From Lumnitzera littorea (taxonomy: Eukaryota > Streptophyta > Magnoliopsida > Myrtales > Combretaceae), in assembly GCA_024138015.1 (NCBI GenBank), contig JAMXBB010000004.1:5334617-5398616 (forward strand): 64,000 nt of DNA, written 5' to 3'. Below the pieces are notes generated by a model, which did no database searches, was not told the origin of the DNA, and saw nothing but the letters and a program-made list of their open reading frames with translations. Positions 36,047 through 49,300 of this stretch are shown here, in pieces (the first letter of the stretch is position 1; the number at the start of each line of letters is the position of its first letter). Position numbers and translations under genes: made by a program.

Positions 36047-37299
36047 TGTTCTATGCTAATACTAAAGTTCCTCTATTTTTTTCTTTCGGACTAGATTAAA
36101 GTTTGGCCGATAAGAGAGGGTCGCTATTACGATTGCCATAAGCCCAACCGATTACATTTCTACGATTCTTCTGACTTACTGATACAAAGGGACAGGCCTT
36201 GACCCATGGTACAGCTGAAAGGGTAAGACCCCTGCTTCGATTCTTCTAATTCTCGTGTAAATGTTGTAAATTGGAAACTGAATATTGAAAATTATTTGTG
36301 CAGACAGTTTTTCCTTGTGCTTTGTAACATTATTCATTCTTCTAGTGAAAAAAGGGGAAAAAAAAATGAATAAGAGGGAATTAATGGTTTATTTTATTGT
36401 TGTCACAAATAATTTATAATTGTGATTAGGATTTCTTATGACTGATGACGGTCTTCTATCTTCTGTGTTCTTTTATTTAGCTGTTTTCTAGAACGTGGGT
36501 TAGGATTTTTAATGGATGGTGTGTCATTAAATGCAAACACACCAAGGCAGGAAAATAGAGTCAGCTTCCATTTGCTTGAGCTGTAACCCAGAATAGTGGT
36601 TGCTTATACTTCTGGGATGGCTTAAAGTGCCAGGAGGTTAAAAAAGCTGTGCGGTGACCTAATTATATGCCACCATTCTCTCTGGTTGTATAACATTTCC
36701 CTTGAGGAGCATGGCTATCTTAAACTATGATATCATCTTGGCTTGACACTATCTGGTTTGAATGAAATTCTTTCATTGAATTTTCCAGTTACATTCCATT
36801 CTTCTTAGTAGAATCGGCTCCTAATTTGATCGAGAGTTAAAGCATAGAAACAAAGAGAAGATTTATCGTCTTCCACCATTACTAACCTGAGTTGTACTAC
36901 GGTTTTATTGGTAGGACTTAACGGTCCATCGTCTGACGGTTGAAATCTCCACCGTGACACCTTCTATAACCCATCTAAAGGTTCAAAAGATGGAATAGAC
37001 GATTTAGTCCCAATACTAACTATTCAAAGCTAATGGTATAATACCATCTTGTGATATCAACGAAACTACGAAAAGATGGGTATTTGGGGATCCAGATGGT
37101 ATCAAGTTGAGGAATTTAATAAGAAGCCATTAGATTGGTTTCAATACCATTCAAATGCCACGTGAATCGATTAACGATGCTTTTTAAGTATTTTTTTTTT
37201 GTAAAATTTTGACATGACTATTTGCATAGTATAAACGACAGTTTTCCAAAACTACCCCCATTATAAACTAGCATCTGTCCAAATATAATTACAATCTTG
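36047..37299 (+). other. ATG18 3' end and intergenic spacer
   Basis: The first about 300 bases probably hold the 3' untranslated region. Candidate acceptors (36041 and 36094) precede a T-rich stretch around 36300-36350. No clear AATAAA is present. From about 36400 to 37300 I see no gene or named repeat, only unique-looking AT-rich DNA between two genes. Confidence 0.4.
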
Positions 37300-40200
37300 A
37301 CCCACCACCACTGTTGTAGGGTCTGTATTCATTACGATCGCTCCTCCCGAAACTACACGCATACTTTCCAGGGGGTTGGAGGAGGCATTGCAGTAGGAGG
37401 TTGCTTAAACATTCCTTCTGGCACTAATGTTCTCCCTAAGCTGGCTTTTCCGCGCAGCTTTTCTTTCTCTTCGAGTTCTCTCTCTCTCTCTTTGCTTGAG
37501 TTTTTCAGCAATCTCATCTAACTTGGCCTTCCTTTGCGCATTTCCTGTCCTGTGCTTCTCTGCTTCTGCAAGCCAAAATGCAGACGCTAAGTCACACCAA
37601 TAGAACTTTGATACAATCTCATGTATGCAAAGACATTGAATTGAGTAATTACGACATTATCTGATTCGAAATCAAACTAGCAGAACAAAGAAAATTGTGA
37701 TGCTCTACACATATGAAGAACTTGAAGAAGAAATCTAGCTGTATATGCCAAAAAATCAAAATCACTACCTCAAGTTTTCTTGTTTTTTAAATTATAAAGT
37801 TTGAAATTGTTAAATTTCATACTCGATTCTAACCTTTGAAGCCAATGTATTCCCAATATCAAAGATTCCACTAATGATATTTAGTTTAGATGATGTGTTG
37901 TTGTATCTAAAAAGCAATCTCAATAGACAAGATGTTAAGGTACATGATTAGCAGGTATACCTTCAAGTTTTCTGGCTGCTTCTTCCTCCAGTAATCTTTG
38001 GTGCCTCTTCTCCTCTTCTCTCAACTAGAGAAGCTTCTTTCTCTTTGCTTCTCTTTGTTGCTTCCTAGCTCGACGCTCTTGCCTACTTTTGCTCCTCCCT
38101 CTGTGCTCTCACCCTCTCGTACTCCAATTTTTTGATTTTTCATCACTCTTCCTGGAAGATCACCTGCAGAGAACAATGAGCTGATCTTTTTATTTTTTTT
38201 ATTTAAAGTATGCGATAATTAGGATAGTATAATAGCAGAGTATATAATTGGCTACCAGCTATTAATAATACAAGTAACTAACGTGCTGTTCACGCTCATG
38301 GAGTGCATTTTCTTCAACTAAATGCTGTTGGAATGCAGCTTCGATCAAAGGAGCTGCTGCCTCACGTTTCGCACGATCTATTCTAAATGATCCATAGTTA
38401 TGACGAGTTTCTGCAACTTTTCCTCCATTTCCTGCTTCTCCCAGAGTTGCACAACTCTTGCAAGCTGTATTGAAATTTCATTTGTTGCTTTTTCCTAACC
38501 AAATGGAGATGAAAATTCAGCATTGATACCCTAATCTAGTTGTAGCACGAAAAGAAAATCGAGAAGTGCTACAAATTTACTCCCCTTCAAGAATTGGCCT
38601 ATTTCCCTTGTTGCGATTTTCAGTTTCCTGTAGTAGAGCTTGCACTTCTTCAAGTTCCTTCTCTTCTATCTCCCCGAGAATATTCTGTTTGTTCTGTTCA
38701 AACAGAGAATCTCCTGTATGCAAATACATAGAAGTAATAAGAACATTATCTGATTTAAACCCAAACCAGTAGAACAAAGAGAATTGACACGTACATTATA
38801 CATAAAAAAAAATGGGAGTAATTTGGAATAAGCTTTCGATTTTCATCATCTGTTGCACCAGCGATACTGATAAGAAATCAAATGAGCAAAGACCATAAAA
38901 AGCCAACTTCTTAACCAATCCAGGACAAGTGGGACACTTCAGCCATGATAAATCACCTGCTGAAGCAACATTGAAGCGGCAATTTTCTGCAGAGCAGGAA
39001 CATACTGGGACAACTGCAGCTCTCGCACAGAAGAGACAGGAGATAACTTCGATCCAACTTTTGAGATTTTAATTAACAAAGATTGCGCCTTCATTGCAAG
39101 ATCCAAAGGAACAAATCCTTGCTCCAAAAGATGACAAAGGTCCTTCACTTCCTGCATCGTGCAGTTGAGTACTCCTTTTGCAAACTGCGTACACACAGCA
39201 GACATGTCAAACCAATCTAATCACCTAGCTCTATAGATTAATCTCTGTTTCACCGCTCATGATGAAAGGCATGCCGAGTATGCTCATATGGGGGCAATGA
39301 GAGTGCCGCCAAGACAACAGACGATGCGATCAATTGCAAGTCCTTTTGGCTTTTAGGTTCTTGTTAAAGGTCTTCTGAAGATTGAAGAGCTTAAACCAAG
39401 CGTATGCATCATAGATATGGCTTCCCAAAATCCAGAAAGCTTCTGTTAACCCCTCATAGCAAAAGACCATCAAGGATGGCTTTGATGTTTCCTTAACTGT
39501 GCACATTAATCCACGAATGTCCTCCACCGATTGAAAAGCTTCCTGTAATAGCCAATGAAATTCCATCATTTTCATAACAATTGTCAACTGGTGCATGCAA
39601 ATAGATGAACATATATTCAGACCTGCCAAAGCTCAAGTTCTATAGCAACCTTCAGCTGCTTGAAACTGGTATCTGGATAAAGTTGAAGACTCTCTGGGAT
39701 GGACGTGTCTTGCCTGTCTCTTTGATCTCTGTACTTAATATGATCTGCTAGACGATTTCTAACCATTTCACACGGCATACAGAACTCTGTTCTCCGTTTG
39801 TATTTCTTGCAGAATTGGAGTGCACTGTGTGCAATCATCCATGATAAAAGAGACATAGGAAAACAGATTAGATTTCTCGGCAAAACAGTCTATTCTAAAA
39901 TCTATGATACGACAGAAGCTATGAGCAAGAACAAGCAGACGAAAATATATATATATATATTTTTTAAAAAAGAACGCTCTCGTGAAAATTTGACAGAAAG
40001 AACATATTTCAGTATTTAAACTACAAGGTTGGTTCCATCAAAAAGAAAAACCATGATGGTGGTCTAGTGGCCAAGGTGAAAATCAATCGCTAGTATTGTA
40101 TTGTGAGATATTTACCACATAAAGATGCTCTAACTATGAATTATAACGCAATATCTCAAGAAGGGTCCTGTACGATTCCCAAAGAAACGTAAACCAGCGG

Positions 40201-40373
40201 ATAAGCAACTCATGATCAGCCCTATCCTCCCCTCTCACCCTGCTGTGATCACCTACATCTAGAGCTTCTTCTAGAGCTTGTGCCTGGTTACGCGCCACTT
40301 CCGCTCTCCCTGTAGTTAGATGCATGAAGTGCTTGATGACTTCCTCCAAAGAGCTCACTTGCTCCATCTCCAT
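37300..40373 (-). pseudogene. Translation initiation factor eIF3 subunit A pseudogene (intron-bearing, decayed)
   Basis: Minus-strand blocks follow eIF3a order: 40373-40137 (SLEEVIKHFMHLTTGRAEVA, then FLWESYRTLLEILRYNS); about 39835-39620 (YKRRTEFC, KYRDQRDRQD, ESLQLYPDTSFKQLKVAIEL); 39545-39270 (AFQSVEDIRGLMC, DAYAWFKLFNLQKTFNKN); 39190-38955 (QEVKDLCHLLEQGF, ELQLSQYVPALQKIAASMLL); 38700-38577 (EIEEKELEEVQALLQETE); 38480-38280; about 38165-37965; 37540-37370 (KAKLDEIAEKLKQRERE). Intact eIF3a is a scaffold of eIF3 on the 40S ribosome. Here the first about 80 residues and about 130 residues of the PCI/winged-helix part are absent. Frameshifts occur after FNKNL (near 39353) and after KLQKLVITMDHLE (near 38394). 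Stops break the charged C-terminal part. Kept introns argue for a copied genomic segment, not a processed transcript. Confidence 0.88.
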
Positions 40374-42079
40374 GGAAACGTGTCAAGTTTTTTGCTTTTT
40401 TGACCGATAATGGTTGTATCTATGGTTTACTCGTATGGCATTCAGCTTAAATTCATTCGGGGTGGGGGGTGGTGTTCTCTATAATCACATCACAGCTTAA
40501 ATTCGATAAACGTTCGTAAGGAAACTCAAAAAGCCATTTGTTCTTATTGAGGTTAAAAAAAAAAGAGAGAGAGAGAGAGAGAAAAGAAAAGCAACAAAGA
40601 AATTCTCTTTCAATAGGGTTTGTATGGTTGTTATATTTTTATGATATATCACTTGATAAATTTTTTAGTCCATTGTTTTATTTGCATTTTGATCAAAATT
40701 ATTGAATAGAAAGAGTTTGATTCACTATATTAAAATTAAAAAATTTGTACCACATATTGTATACGGTGTAGAGTAATTATATTTTTGAAATTCAAAGAAT
40801 AGTTCTATATCAAATTTCTAAATTATAATATTCAACTTTATTGTACTTTATAATATGAATATTTGATTTTTCAATTTTTAAATTTTTCCATTCACAAAAA
40901 TCCGTATTCAATACTACAAACATCAAATGTGGTATAAGAATATTATTGTACCGTCTTGGTCTCGAAAACTATGCCATTTATTTTCCTTATCTATGATGCT
41001 AACCATATGTTACCTAAGTAATTTTTTTTTCATTTTTATAACAATAATTTGTGATTATTAATTGTTATAAATTATGTTAGGATATGATTGTAATTTGAAG
41101 TCTCGATATGCAAACTAAGGCCGTTGTAACAAATTGCAAAGATTAGTCCTCTTAAGTGTCCACTTAACAAGTTCAAGACCCTATATAGTTCAACTTGGTA
41201 CCAATAGAGAAGACAATATGCCATCCTCGAGATATGAATTAGGCTAAATTAGAACTTTTTCTTTCCAAATTTTAACTTGCATTCACATTCTATCAAAGAA
41301 GATTACCTATATAACCATTCAAAAAGCATTTCCTAGGCACTCAACTTGTAACTTTGATTCATATATCATTCACCTAGAAAGTGTTTCATCACCTATTTCA
41401 CATGACGTTGATATATATATATAGTGAGCTATCAAGACCTAAATCCTACTTACTTGCTTAAGTTCAAGATTCAAAAGATAACTAATTTTTACCTATATTA
41501 ACCTTACCTTGTATAAAAGAGATATTTATATACAAACCTTAAACCTATATACTTCTATGTATGCCCGTTTGCCCATGATATGACACATTGATTTCAATAT
41601 GTATAAACCAAAAGCAATCCTTAAATCTTTAAGAATGGCCTATGCTCTCAAAATGGCTTGATCTCATTGAAAAAGCTTTAGTTTTCAGTATCTAATGACC
41701 ATTAACCCTTCGATTCTCTATAAAAGAAAGTGAATACTAAAAGTTAAATCAATGGAAAAAGTAATCAACAAGACTCAGTTACAAGTCCATAATTTAGCAA
41801 TAGGCACTAAAGTGCAAATAAGAGCACAAATGCATATAATGCATTAGAATGTCTTACCTAACCACTTCAGTTGGTTGTATTCTTTTTCAAACCTTAATGA
41901 TAGTTTATATTATCTCACTATCTATCCATCCTAACTCTAAATACTAATATCTAAGATTAACATTTTGACTTTAACAGTATAATGAGTCAACTCATATTTC
42001 TTTCTTTACTTTTTACCGACCGCAAATAATTTTGGGGAAGAAATCTCAATAAATCACTCATTATTGTGTTATTTCAAGG
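40374..42079. other. Intergenic DNA, no gene seen
   Basis: A GA microsatellite lies at about 40562-40583 and a short AT run at about 41410-41422. The remainder is AT-rich with no coding homology that I recognise. Confidence 0.4.
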
Positions 42080-42212
42080 ATTATACCACAAACTTACCAA
42101 ATGGGTTAACAAATTGTACCATAAACTTACTAGGTCAATTCACAAATTGTACCATAAAACTTATCTAGTTAATTCACAGATCATACTACAAACTAATCGG
42201 ATAGTGAACAAA
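42080..42212 (+). repeat. 33-bp tandem repeat, about four units
   Basis: Units begin att(a/g)taccataaac-like at 42080, 42113 and 42146, then a more diverged atcatactacaaac at 42180. Periods are 33, 33 and 34 bases. The consensus is roughly attgtaccataaacttact then aggtcaattcacaa. Short repeats like this are scattered in plant intergenic DNA; I know of no function. Confidence 0.75.
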
Positions 42213-42714
42213 ACTTAATTGTTTTTAGTTAACACTCAATACGACACTATACTTGGAGTCAATAGATTAATACATATGCTCCAAGCAATGTTATGTACAA
42301 CATAAAGGTAAATACTCCACATGTTAACACCAATATTTTATAATTACATGATGCAGTCATAATATCAATTTAAACCTCAATTGCTCGAGCAAGTAATTAT
42401 AAGTTCCAACATATTCATCCAACTTAACAAGAAGTAAAACACTTATCCACTTCATCATTAAGATAACATAACCATCAATTCCCGCACCCATTTCACATAC
42501 TAGTGATACTAGTATGCCTCACTAAAAAACACTAGAGAGGAGTTGAAAAGAAGAAAGTGAGTGAGGTTCTAAATATCAAACTCACAAATGATATAGACAA
42601 GTGCTTGGGAATACCGATTAAAGAAGTAAGATAGTTAAAAGAGCTTGGATTTTAACTTCATTGTAGAGAAAGTGAGGAACAAACTGAAATATTCTCAAAT
42701 TCTTCCTTTTTCCA

Positions 42715-42905
42715 GTAAGTGTAGAGAAGAAGCTTGAGAGGATAATCAATGATTTCTTGTGCGGTGAAGTGGAAGGTGTTAAGAAAGTAGATTGGATTTC
42801 TTGGGAATTAGGAGGACAAACTTTGCCAGGTTAGTTTGAAAAGTTAAAAATAAGAAGCTCCTATGGACGGATCTTATCAAGTAGAAATATCCATTTTCAG
42901 GTTCT
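42715..42905 (+). pseudogene. L1-type LINE fragment (region after the RT domain)
   Basis: In frame from 42718 the translation contains EKKLERIINDFLCGEVEG and KKVDWISWE. This resembles the conserved stretch after the reverse transcriptase of plant L1 LINEs (L..I.R.FLW.G....K..WV.WE). It runs into a stop at about 42833, and the following KLLWTDLIK is in another frame. The match is short, and no RT core, endonuclease or poly(A) tail is found nearby. Confidence 0.5.
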
Positions 42906-45813
42906 TTGTTCGATATGCAAAATGGATCGAAATTTTTCAAGCGCATCAAATTTAAGAATGATGGGTTTAGAAGGCCATGTAGTTGTAAGCTCCGGCGTAT
43001 GGTAAGAATCTTGCAAAAACTTCTATCGACTTTTCTTTTCTTTTCTTCTTTTTTCTTCTTATTTATTTATTTTTTTGCAAAGTTTCACGTGAAGGGAATA
43101 AAGTCTCAGATTTTATAGCGAAGGAAAGCTCAAATAAGCATGAGAAACTGCACATTTTCCAAATGAACCGTCTTTCTCGTGAAGAACACAATATTAAATA
43201 GCATTTAATTTCCCAGTAGAGTAGACCTTATGGTATCATTGCCATTAAATATCTGAATGGGGTTGTGGATAATGGTGGTAATTAATCATCTAATGTATTT
43301 GCTCATCCTCTTTTGTGGCTATTTTAATTATGATTTGACTTTTTGAGAGGTCCAAAGAGACACAATAAAGAGTTGCAATCTGCTTCATAAAAAAATAAAA
43401 AAAAGAGTTGTAATCCGTACTTGTTAATTTAATTGAAATTCACCGAATAACAAAATGTTAATAAATAAAAAATGTCTTATTTCCTTGAGGAAAGATTAAA
43501 ATATAAGAGAAGGTAGATTGGACCTAAAAATAGATATATTTTTATTAGATTTTAACATGCATGAAGAAAAAAAAAATTGATTTATAAGCTTTTTTTAAGG
43601 TCCAATCTGGAAAATCTAATTTCCTCTTTTTTTTTTTTTCTTTTTTATGTGCTACTCTAATTTCCTTGATTAGAACGTGTGAAAGATGAAGCCGGATCAA
43701 GCTCCAATTATTTGTTTGGCCAAAAAGAAAAAAAAAAAAAGCTGCAAAGATTTGTTCAGTTTTCAGATTTAAAGCTTTGGTGGGTATTTTTAATGGAAAA
43801 TGATTTCAAGATCAAATAGAAAATAATATTACTAGAATTATTGTAGTTTAATAGTAATTTTTAACGAAATTGATTAGATTTGATTTTCTCTTATAAAATT
43901 ATAATATACATTAGCTGGGAAAAAAAAAATGAAGATATTAAGACAAAATAGGAAATTTCCACACTGCAGAATAACTTCCCTATTTCATTTCCGACCAAAC
44001 ATTCAACCACTGCTGCAGATTCCCTAATGAGATATTCAGCCCTTCAATGCGGCAATCTTTTGTGTAGCTAAGAATGAACAGTAAGCTTTCAAATAAAAAA
44101 TGCTTCGAATATTTGGCCGGGGGGGGTGTTGGGATTTGGTGAGGTTGGTGGTGGTGGGGTCAGCTTCGAATTTCTGAATGTTGCTCAGTAGAGTTGAATA
44201 TAATAAGTATAATTACATAGTTTAATATAAGGAGCATAAAATAGTACAATCTTATTTTGTACTATGTTTGATAATTGAGCTTATAATTCAATTTAATACT
44301 ATAGATTGATATCTTGAACTAGTGATAGAGTTTGCAAAATCAATTTGATTAGGGATGTTTTAGGAAAACAGCATGATAGGTTCAAAATGAAAATCATTAA
44401 ACTAGATTTTCTACTCTAGATCTTAGACAACGATCTTGTACGTGAAAAAATAAACTTAGAAATTGTTTTTCTGAGCTCATTTAGCCTCAATAGTCTTTAA
44501 TGGGCCTTAAGGGAGATTATAAGTGCTTTAGACTTATTTATAACAATAATAAGCTTTCATTAATTATTATAAATCCTTGAGTAAAGCTCAAGCACATGTC
44601 AAGCTTAGGAAGGCTAAAGGAAATGATAAGTTTTAATAATAAGGTTTAATCTCAACCGTCTATCTTAAAGTTATATGATGAATAACATCATCTTCCAAAT
44701 TCTATAAATAGAATGTATCTCTTATCATTTAATTCATTGAAAACATTGACAAGTTTAAGATAAACATTAAAGCTATGCTTAAATTACTCTGAAGAGGATC
44801 AAAAAGGTAGTTTCATGAAGAATAATTCAAGAACATCGAGTTCAATTCACTGTCATATGTACGCATTTGAGATACCGAGTTTATCCATTTTTTCTCTTAC
44901 ACCTCTTTCTAATGATATTCCTTTACGTGTTATTAGCTCAAGACGTCTCATAAGTTTACTAGCATACCCCCTTGCACATGATTACCTAGTTACAGCAACC
45001 TCATTATACACCATGTTTATTATACATAGTACTAGATATAGATTTTTGTGATTGAAATTTTATAAAACAAAAATTTTTTATTCATAATATAAATTACAAT
45101 GAAGTTCAATATTCTAATTAGAAATTTAGTACGGGGTTATTTTATAATTTTAAAGATATATTTATTTTGTACTGTATGAAGTAGATTTTTATTTCTAATA
45201 GTACCTTTACTAGGGTCCCGTCCATTTACAAGACAAATCTAGTCATTCATCTCACATTTAATTTTGCATTCATTAGATAGTCATTAAAAACACAATTATT
45301 TCAACAGTTAAGATCTAATAGATAAAAAATGAATAGTGAGATGACAATTTGAAACAGTCTTGTCAAAAAGATGGATGGGATCGTAGAAAAATTATTCTAA
45401 CAGATGGTTGACCCTCGATCACTTGTTTCATCTTAAATTTTAGGGGGAGTGATTTCAGGTTATAAAGAATAATAACTTGATTTCAAGTTATAAAAAATAA
45501 TAACTATCCTTAACTTAACGTCTACTTTTTCTTTGGAAAGGTGGAATATGGTGTAAAATGAAAAAGAACATAAAGAGAAGATAAAAAGGAGAAAAGGATT
45601 CATTGTTATTATTACCCTTGCAAATTAGGGAGAAATAGAAGGAAAACTAACTACATAGAATATACCCTACCAATACCCTACCATTTTTTCATTATTTAAT
45701 AACTAAACGCTAACCAATAAGCACCTTGCACCATTATTTATATGCCACATTGGTTAGAGGTTGGCTTAACAGTACTTTAAAATCACACATACACACACAT
45801 ATATACATATATA
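42906..45813. other. AT-rich intergenic DNA, no gene seen
   Basis: Poly-A/T and pyrimidine runs are frequent (43030-43075, 43620-43650). A G-rich stretch lies at 44119-44160. At 44702-44714 ctataaatagaatg is a good TATA-type sequence followed by a leader-like stretch. This could belong to an old LTR, but I could not find LTR ends. Confidence 0.35.
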
Positions 45814-46354
45814 TCTATATTATTAAAACGAATTGGTCCTTAAGTAATTGTTCTCTTGAATATTACTATTTAACTCTCCAATTAAAATTTTTTTACAAAA
45901 AAACCAACATTAAAAATAACTTATTGAATAAATTTGGCATGTCAACCTAGTTTTTTTCATTAATCTTTCCCACTCTCAATATCCAATTTCTCCACTATCT
46001 CCCCATATAAAATAATGTTTATCTCATGATCTCTCTCTTTGATGGTTTTTCTCTCTTTCTCTTTCTATTTTCTCTCTCACCTCACTTTATGTACACACAC
46101 ATTGCATGATCAAAATTCATATTATGATGAAATACAACTATGATGATGAATTTTTATCCATAATCTTGATTTACTTGTAAGTAAAAAACTAAAAGATTTA
46201 AAGTAAGTATAGATAGAGAAAAAAAGGATAAATTTATATTTATATTATTTAATAAAAAATATTATTTTTCATAATTCAGATAATGGTAAATTTTAAAGAT
46301 ATAAATTTAATTTTATTTAATTTGCACTTGCATCACTGGTACGTTATTCACTAG
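45814..46354 (+). mobile_element. Non-autonomous Helitron (541 bp)
   Basis: It starts TCTATATTATTAAAACG after a host A (45813). It ends TTATTCACTAG before a host T (46355), with a small TGCA-ct-TGCA hairpin about 20 bases upstream of the end. It is pyrimidine-rich in the middle, with no coding capacity. It lies directly against a second Helitron-type sequence that starts TATTATTAAAGCC. The two starts are similar, suggesting insertion into the 5' tip of the other element. Confidence 0.65.
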
Positions 46355-49300
46355 TATTATTAAAGCCCTAAGATTTTTGTAACCGTCATTCTTAAAAATT
46401 ATCTATTTAACCTTAATGTAATATTATTTAATAAAAATACCAATATTAAAATAAATTTTTTAAATTATAAATATTTTATATCATAAATAAGTTTATCAAC
46501 TTCTTCTTTTTCTACCTAGTTTTTTCCACCAATTTTTTTTACTTTAATTTATTTTTTTCTCTCTCTCTCTCCTACTTTTTTTTTTTCAAATTATTCTTGC
46601 ACTTCCATGTACAAAATAATTATCTTGTCTTTTCTCTCTCTTCAAATAGCACTTTTCTATATTTATTTCACTATTTTCCATTACATTCTCTGTACTACAT
46701 CTTACATTTTCCTATATATATTGTCATGTCCCGAAGCGGCAGATTCGTAACAGCCCCTGCCGTGTAAACCTTCATAAGATAGAAGTTGGCCTTACAACCG
46801 CTATTTTAGATCTGATCTACACAAGGCGTCCACGACTAACCCGCTTTGAAGGAAACAGTTTGTAATTTAATTAAATCATTTATCTAAAAAAGTGAGGATA
46901 TATATATATATATATATTATAATACAGTTATTGCAATTAAAGTTTACAATATTTCTCTATAGTATTTTTCTAAATTATTACATCATTTGGAAATGAAAAA
47001 TAATTCTAAAATAAAAACTTAGACCTTAAAAGTATGTGTTTATTCTTCAATATTTTTCCTCACTCCCCAAGATCCAGTAGTTGCTAGCTTCAGAGTAGTT
47101 GTTTGCCGCTTCTTATCCAGTACTTGCACGACGTCTATAGGAATGTGAGCAACCACAGCTCAGTAAGTAGGGACGTAGGACTTAAAACTATACCAGAAAC
47201 ACAATAAGGTTTTCAACCACTTATTAGATATAATGCATGTGCAAGTAAATGCCATCGCACGACGTTGTCCGGCCTGTCGTGAGATTAGAGAAATTGCACC
47301 CGCTCTAATTCGGGTTGAGGAGTTGCCGTTAATGCAACAGCTCACGACCAAACCCAGGCTTGTGTAATGGAGACCTTACTCCTCCCGCGACTACCTTCGA
47401 ACCACTGTCTTCACCCTCGCCGCGACCTCCTCTCCTGTCACTTAGTTCAACTGAGGATGAAGAAGGGACCATTTTGCAATCCTGCGTTATCCCTTCCAAA
47501 GGGGTTGGTATTTGGCCGGAGAGTCCTAGGTTCTCCTAATGGGTTACCATGCATGTCTGATTATGATTACTGGTCGAATATTTAATTAAGTCCAGTTTAA
47601 GGTGATCAATCCTTTCATACAATTCATACCATATGTGCCAGAGCAACAAACAGAATCATAGCATTACCCATAATCAAGCACATGCACACATTCAACTATC
47701 TAACAAGCACAACCAAGCATAATCTTAAGCTTCCAAAAATACAGCATCGTATTAATCCCAACTTACCTCAACTCCTCGCTCACTCACTCGAGGTCCGATT
47801 TGCTCAGGCCATCGCCGATCATCCCTATAACACGAACGTGGTTTCAGCTTTTCATATAAATATTATAAGTTCATTTTATCCTATAATACTTATTGTTAGG
47901 TTTTGTTTAAGGTTTAATATGCCTAATTATCTAGGTATTAAGTCTTTTACAATTATTCTAGGTTTGGGGTTAGGTTCGGGTTCAATTTTCGCATTGATTT
48001 CTAAATTAGGTTTTTAGTTCGATTTCTAAGTAATGTTTTAGATTCCAATCCTAGAAATCCGTTTCAACTCATAATGTGAAATTAATCACATTACTTCCCG
48101 ATCTCCTAATTACTATTATTACCTCTAATTAGTATTTTAGTCCATCCGGTATACTTAAATCCTTATTTGTGTACCGAATTTACTCCTAATGTAAGAAATT
48201 TTTACATTTTTCATATAATTACATAAATTCAAGTTTCCCATCAGATTTATTGTACGTTTTTATTATTATCACAATATCAATTTTTATTATAATATTTCCT
48301 ATTTATTATATTTCCAATAATTACCTATTATGTATTATTACCTTTTATGTATATATTACACTTCTAATATTTCTATCACTCTAATTATCATCTCTAAACA
48401 TCAATTATCATTTCAAAATGTCTAAATTCATCCTAAATCAGATTTTACTCTTAATTACCCTAATTTACAAAATTATCTTAAAATGTACTATTTTTCCATA
48501 TTACTTATTTACTACATAATTAACCTAATAATTACATCTAACACTCTAATTGCTACAAGTATCATACTCCATCAGATTTTAACATCCTAAAACATCTACT
48601 TATTCACTAAGTCAGTAATTAATATCCTAATCATCTAATTAACTCTAAATTACCCATTTTATGCCTCATTTTAGGGCCTAAAAATTATCTAAAAATTTCA
48701 AAAATTAATTTTTGAAAACGGGATTCATAGCACTGTTTTATATCATCTAAGTAATCTACACAAAAATTTTGGGCTTGAAACTACACTCCTAAGGTTATTT
48801 ATTTCTAAATCGAAACATGCTTGGTTTTGCATAATTTCTTAAGGACCATATATTACGGGGCATATTTTCATCAAAATAATATTTTTTCTACAAACTACAT
48901 ACAAAAATATTCCAGAATAACAAAATTCATAATTTTATAATAATATTTACTATTTTTACAAAATTACACAAGAATCGGGCTGGAAATTGGACTCACCGGT
49001 TTGGGTGGCTCCGGCCACTACGGGCTGCCGTGGCCTTATTGGCCGGCCTGGGCACTGCCACTACCGTATGGTGGTGGTGGCCGTCCACTTCCAGCTGCTT
49101 GTCTGGTGGGGGATCCCTTTAGAAGCCCTAATTGCACAAATTTTTCTAATTTTTTTCCAAACCAAATTTTTCTCTCAATTTTCGACTCTCCCTAATTTTC
49201 TATGATTCCCAACTATCCAAATGAGTTCCTGGATTTTTCTTGCTATTTATAGACGATTTTTGTAATTATTATGCATTAATTTGACAAGACTTTGTCCAAA

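Noticed and set aside
44640..44815. Possible small LTR with TATA box ctataaatag
   Set aside because: The TATA-like word and leader look real, but I found neither TG...CA ends nor a second copy in the window.
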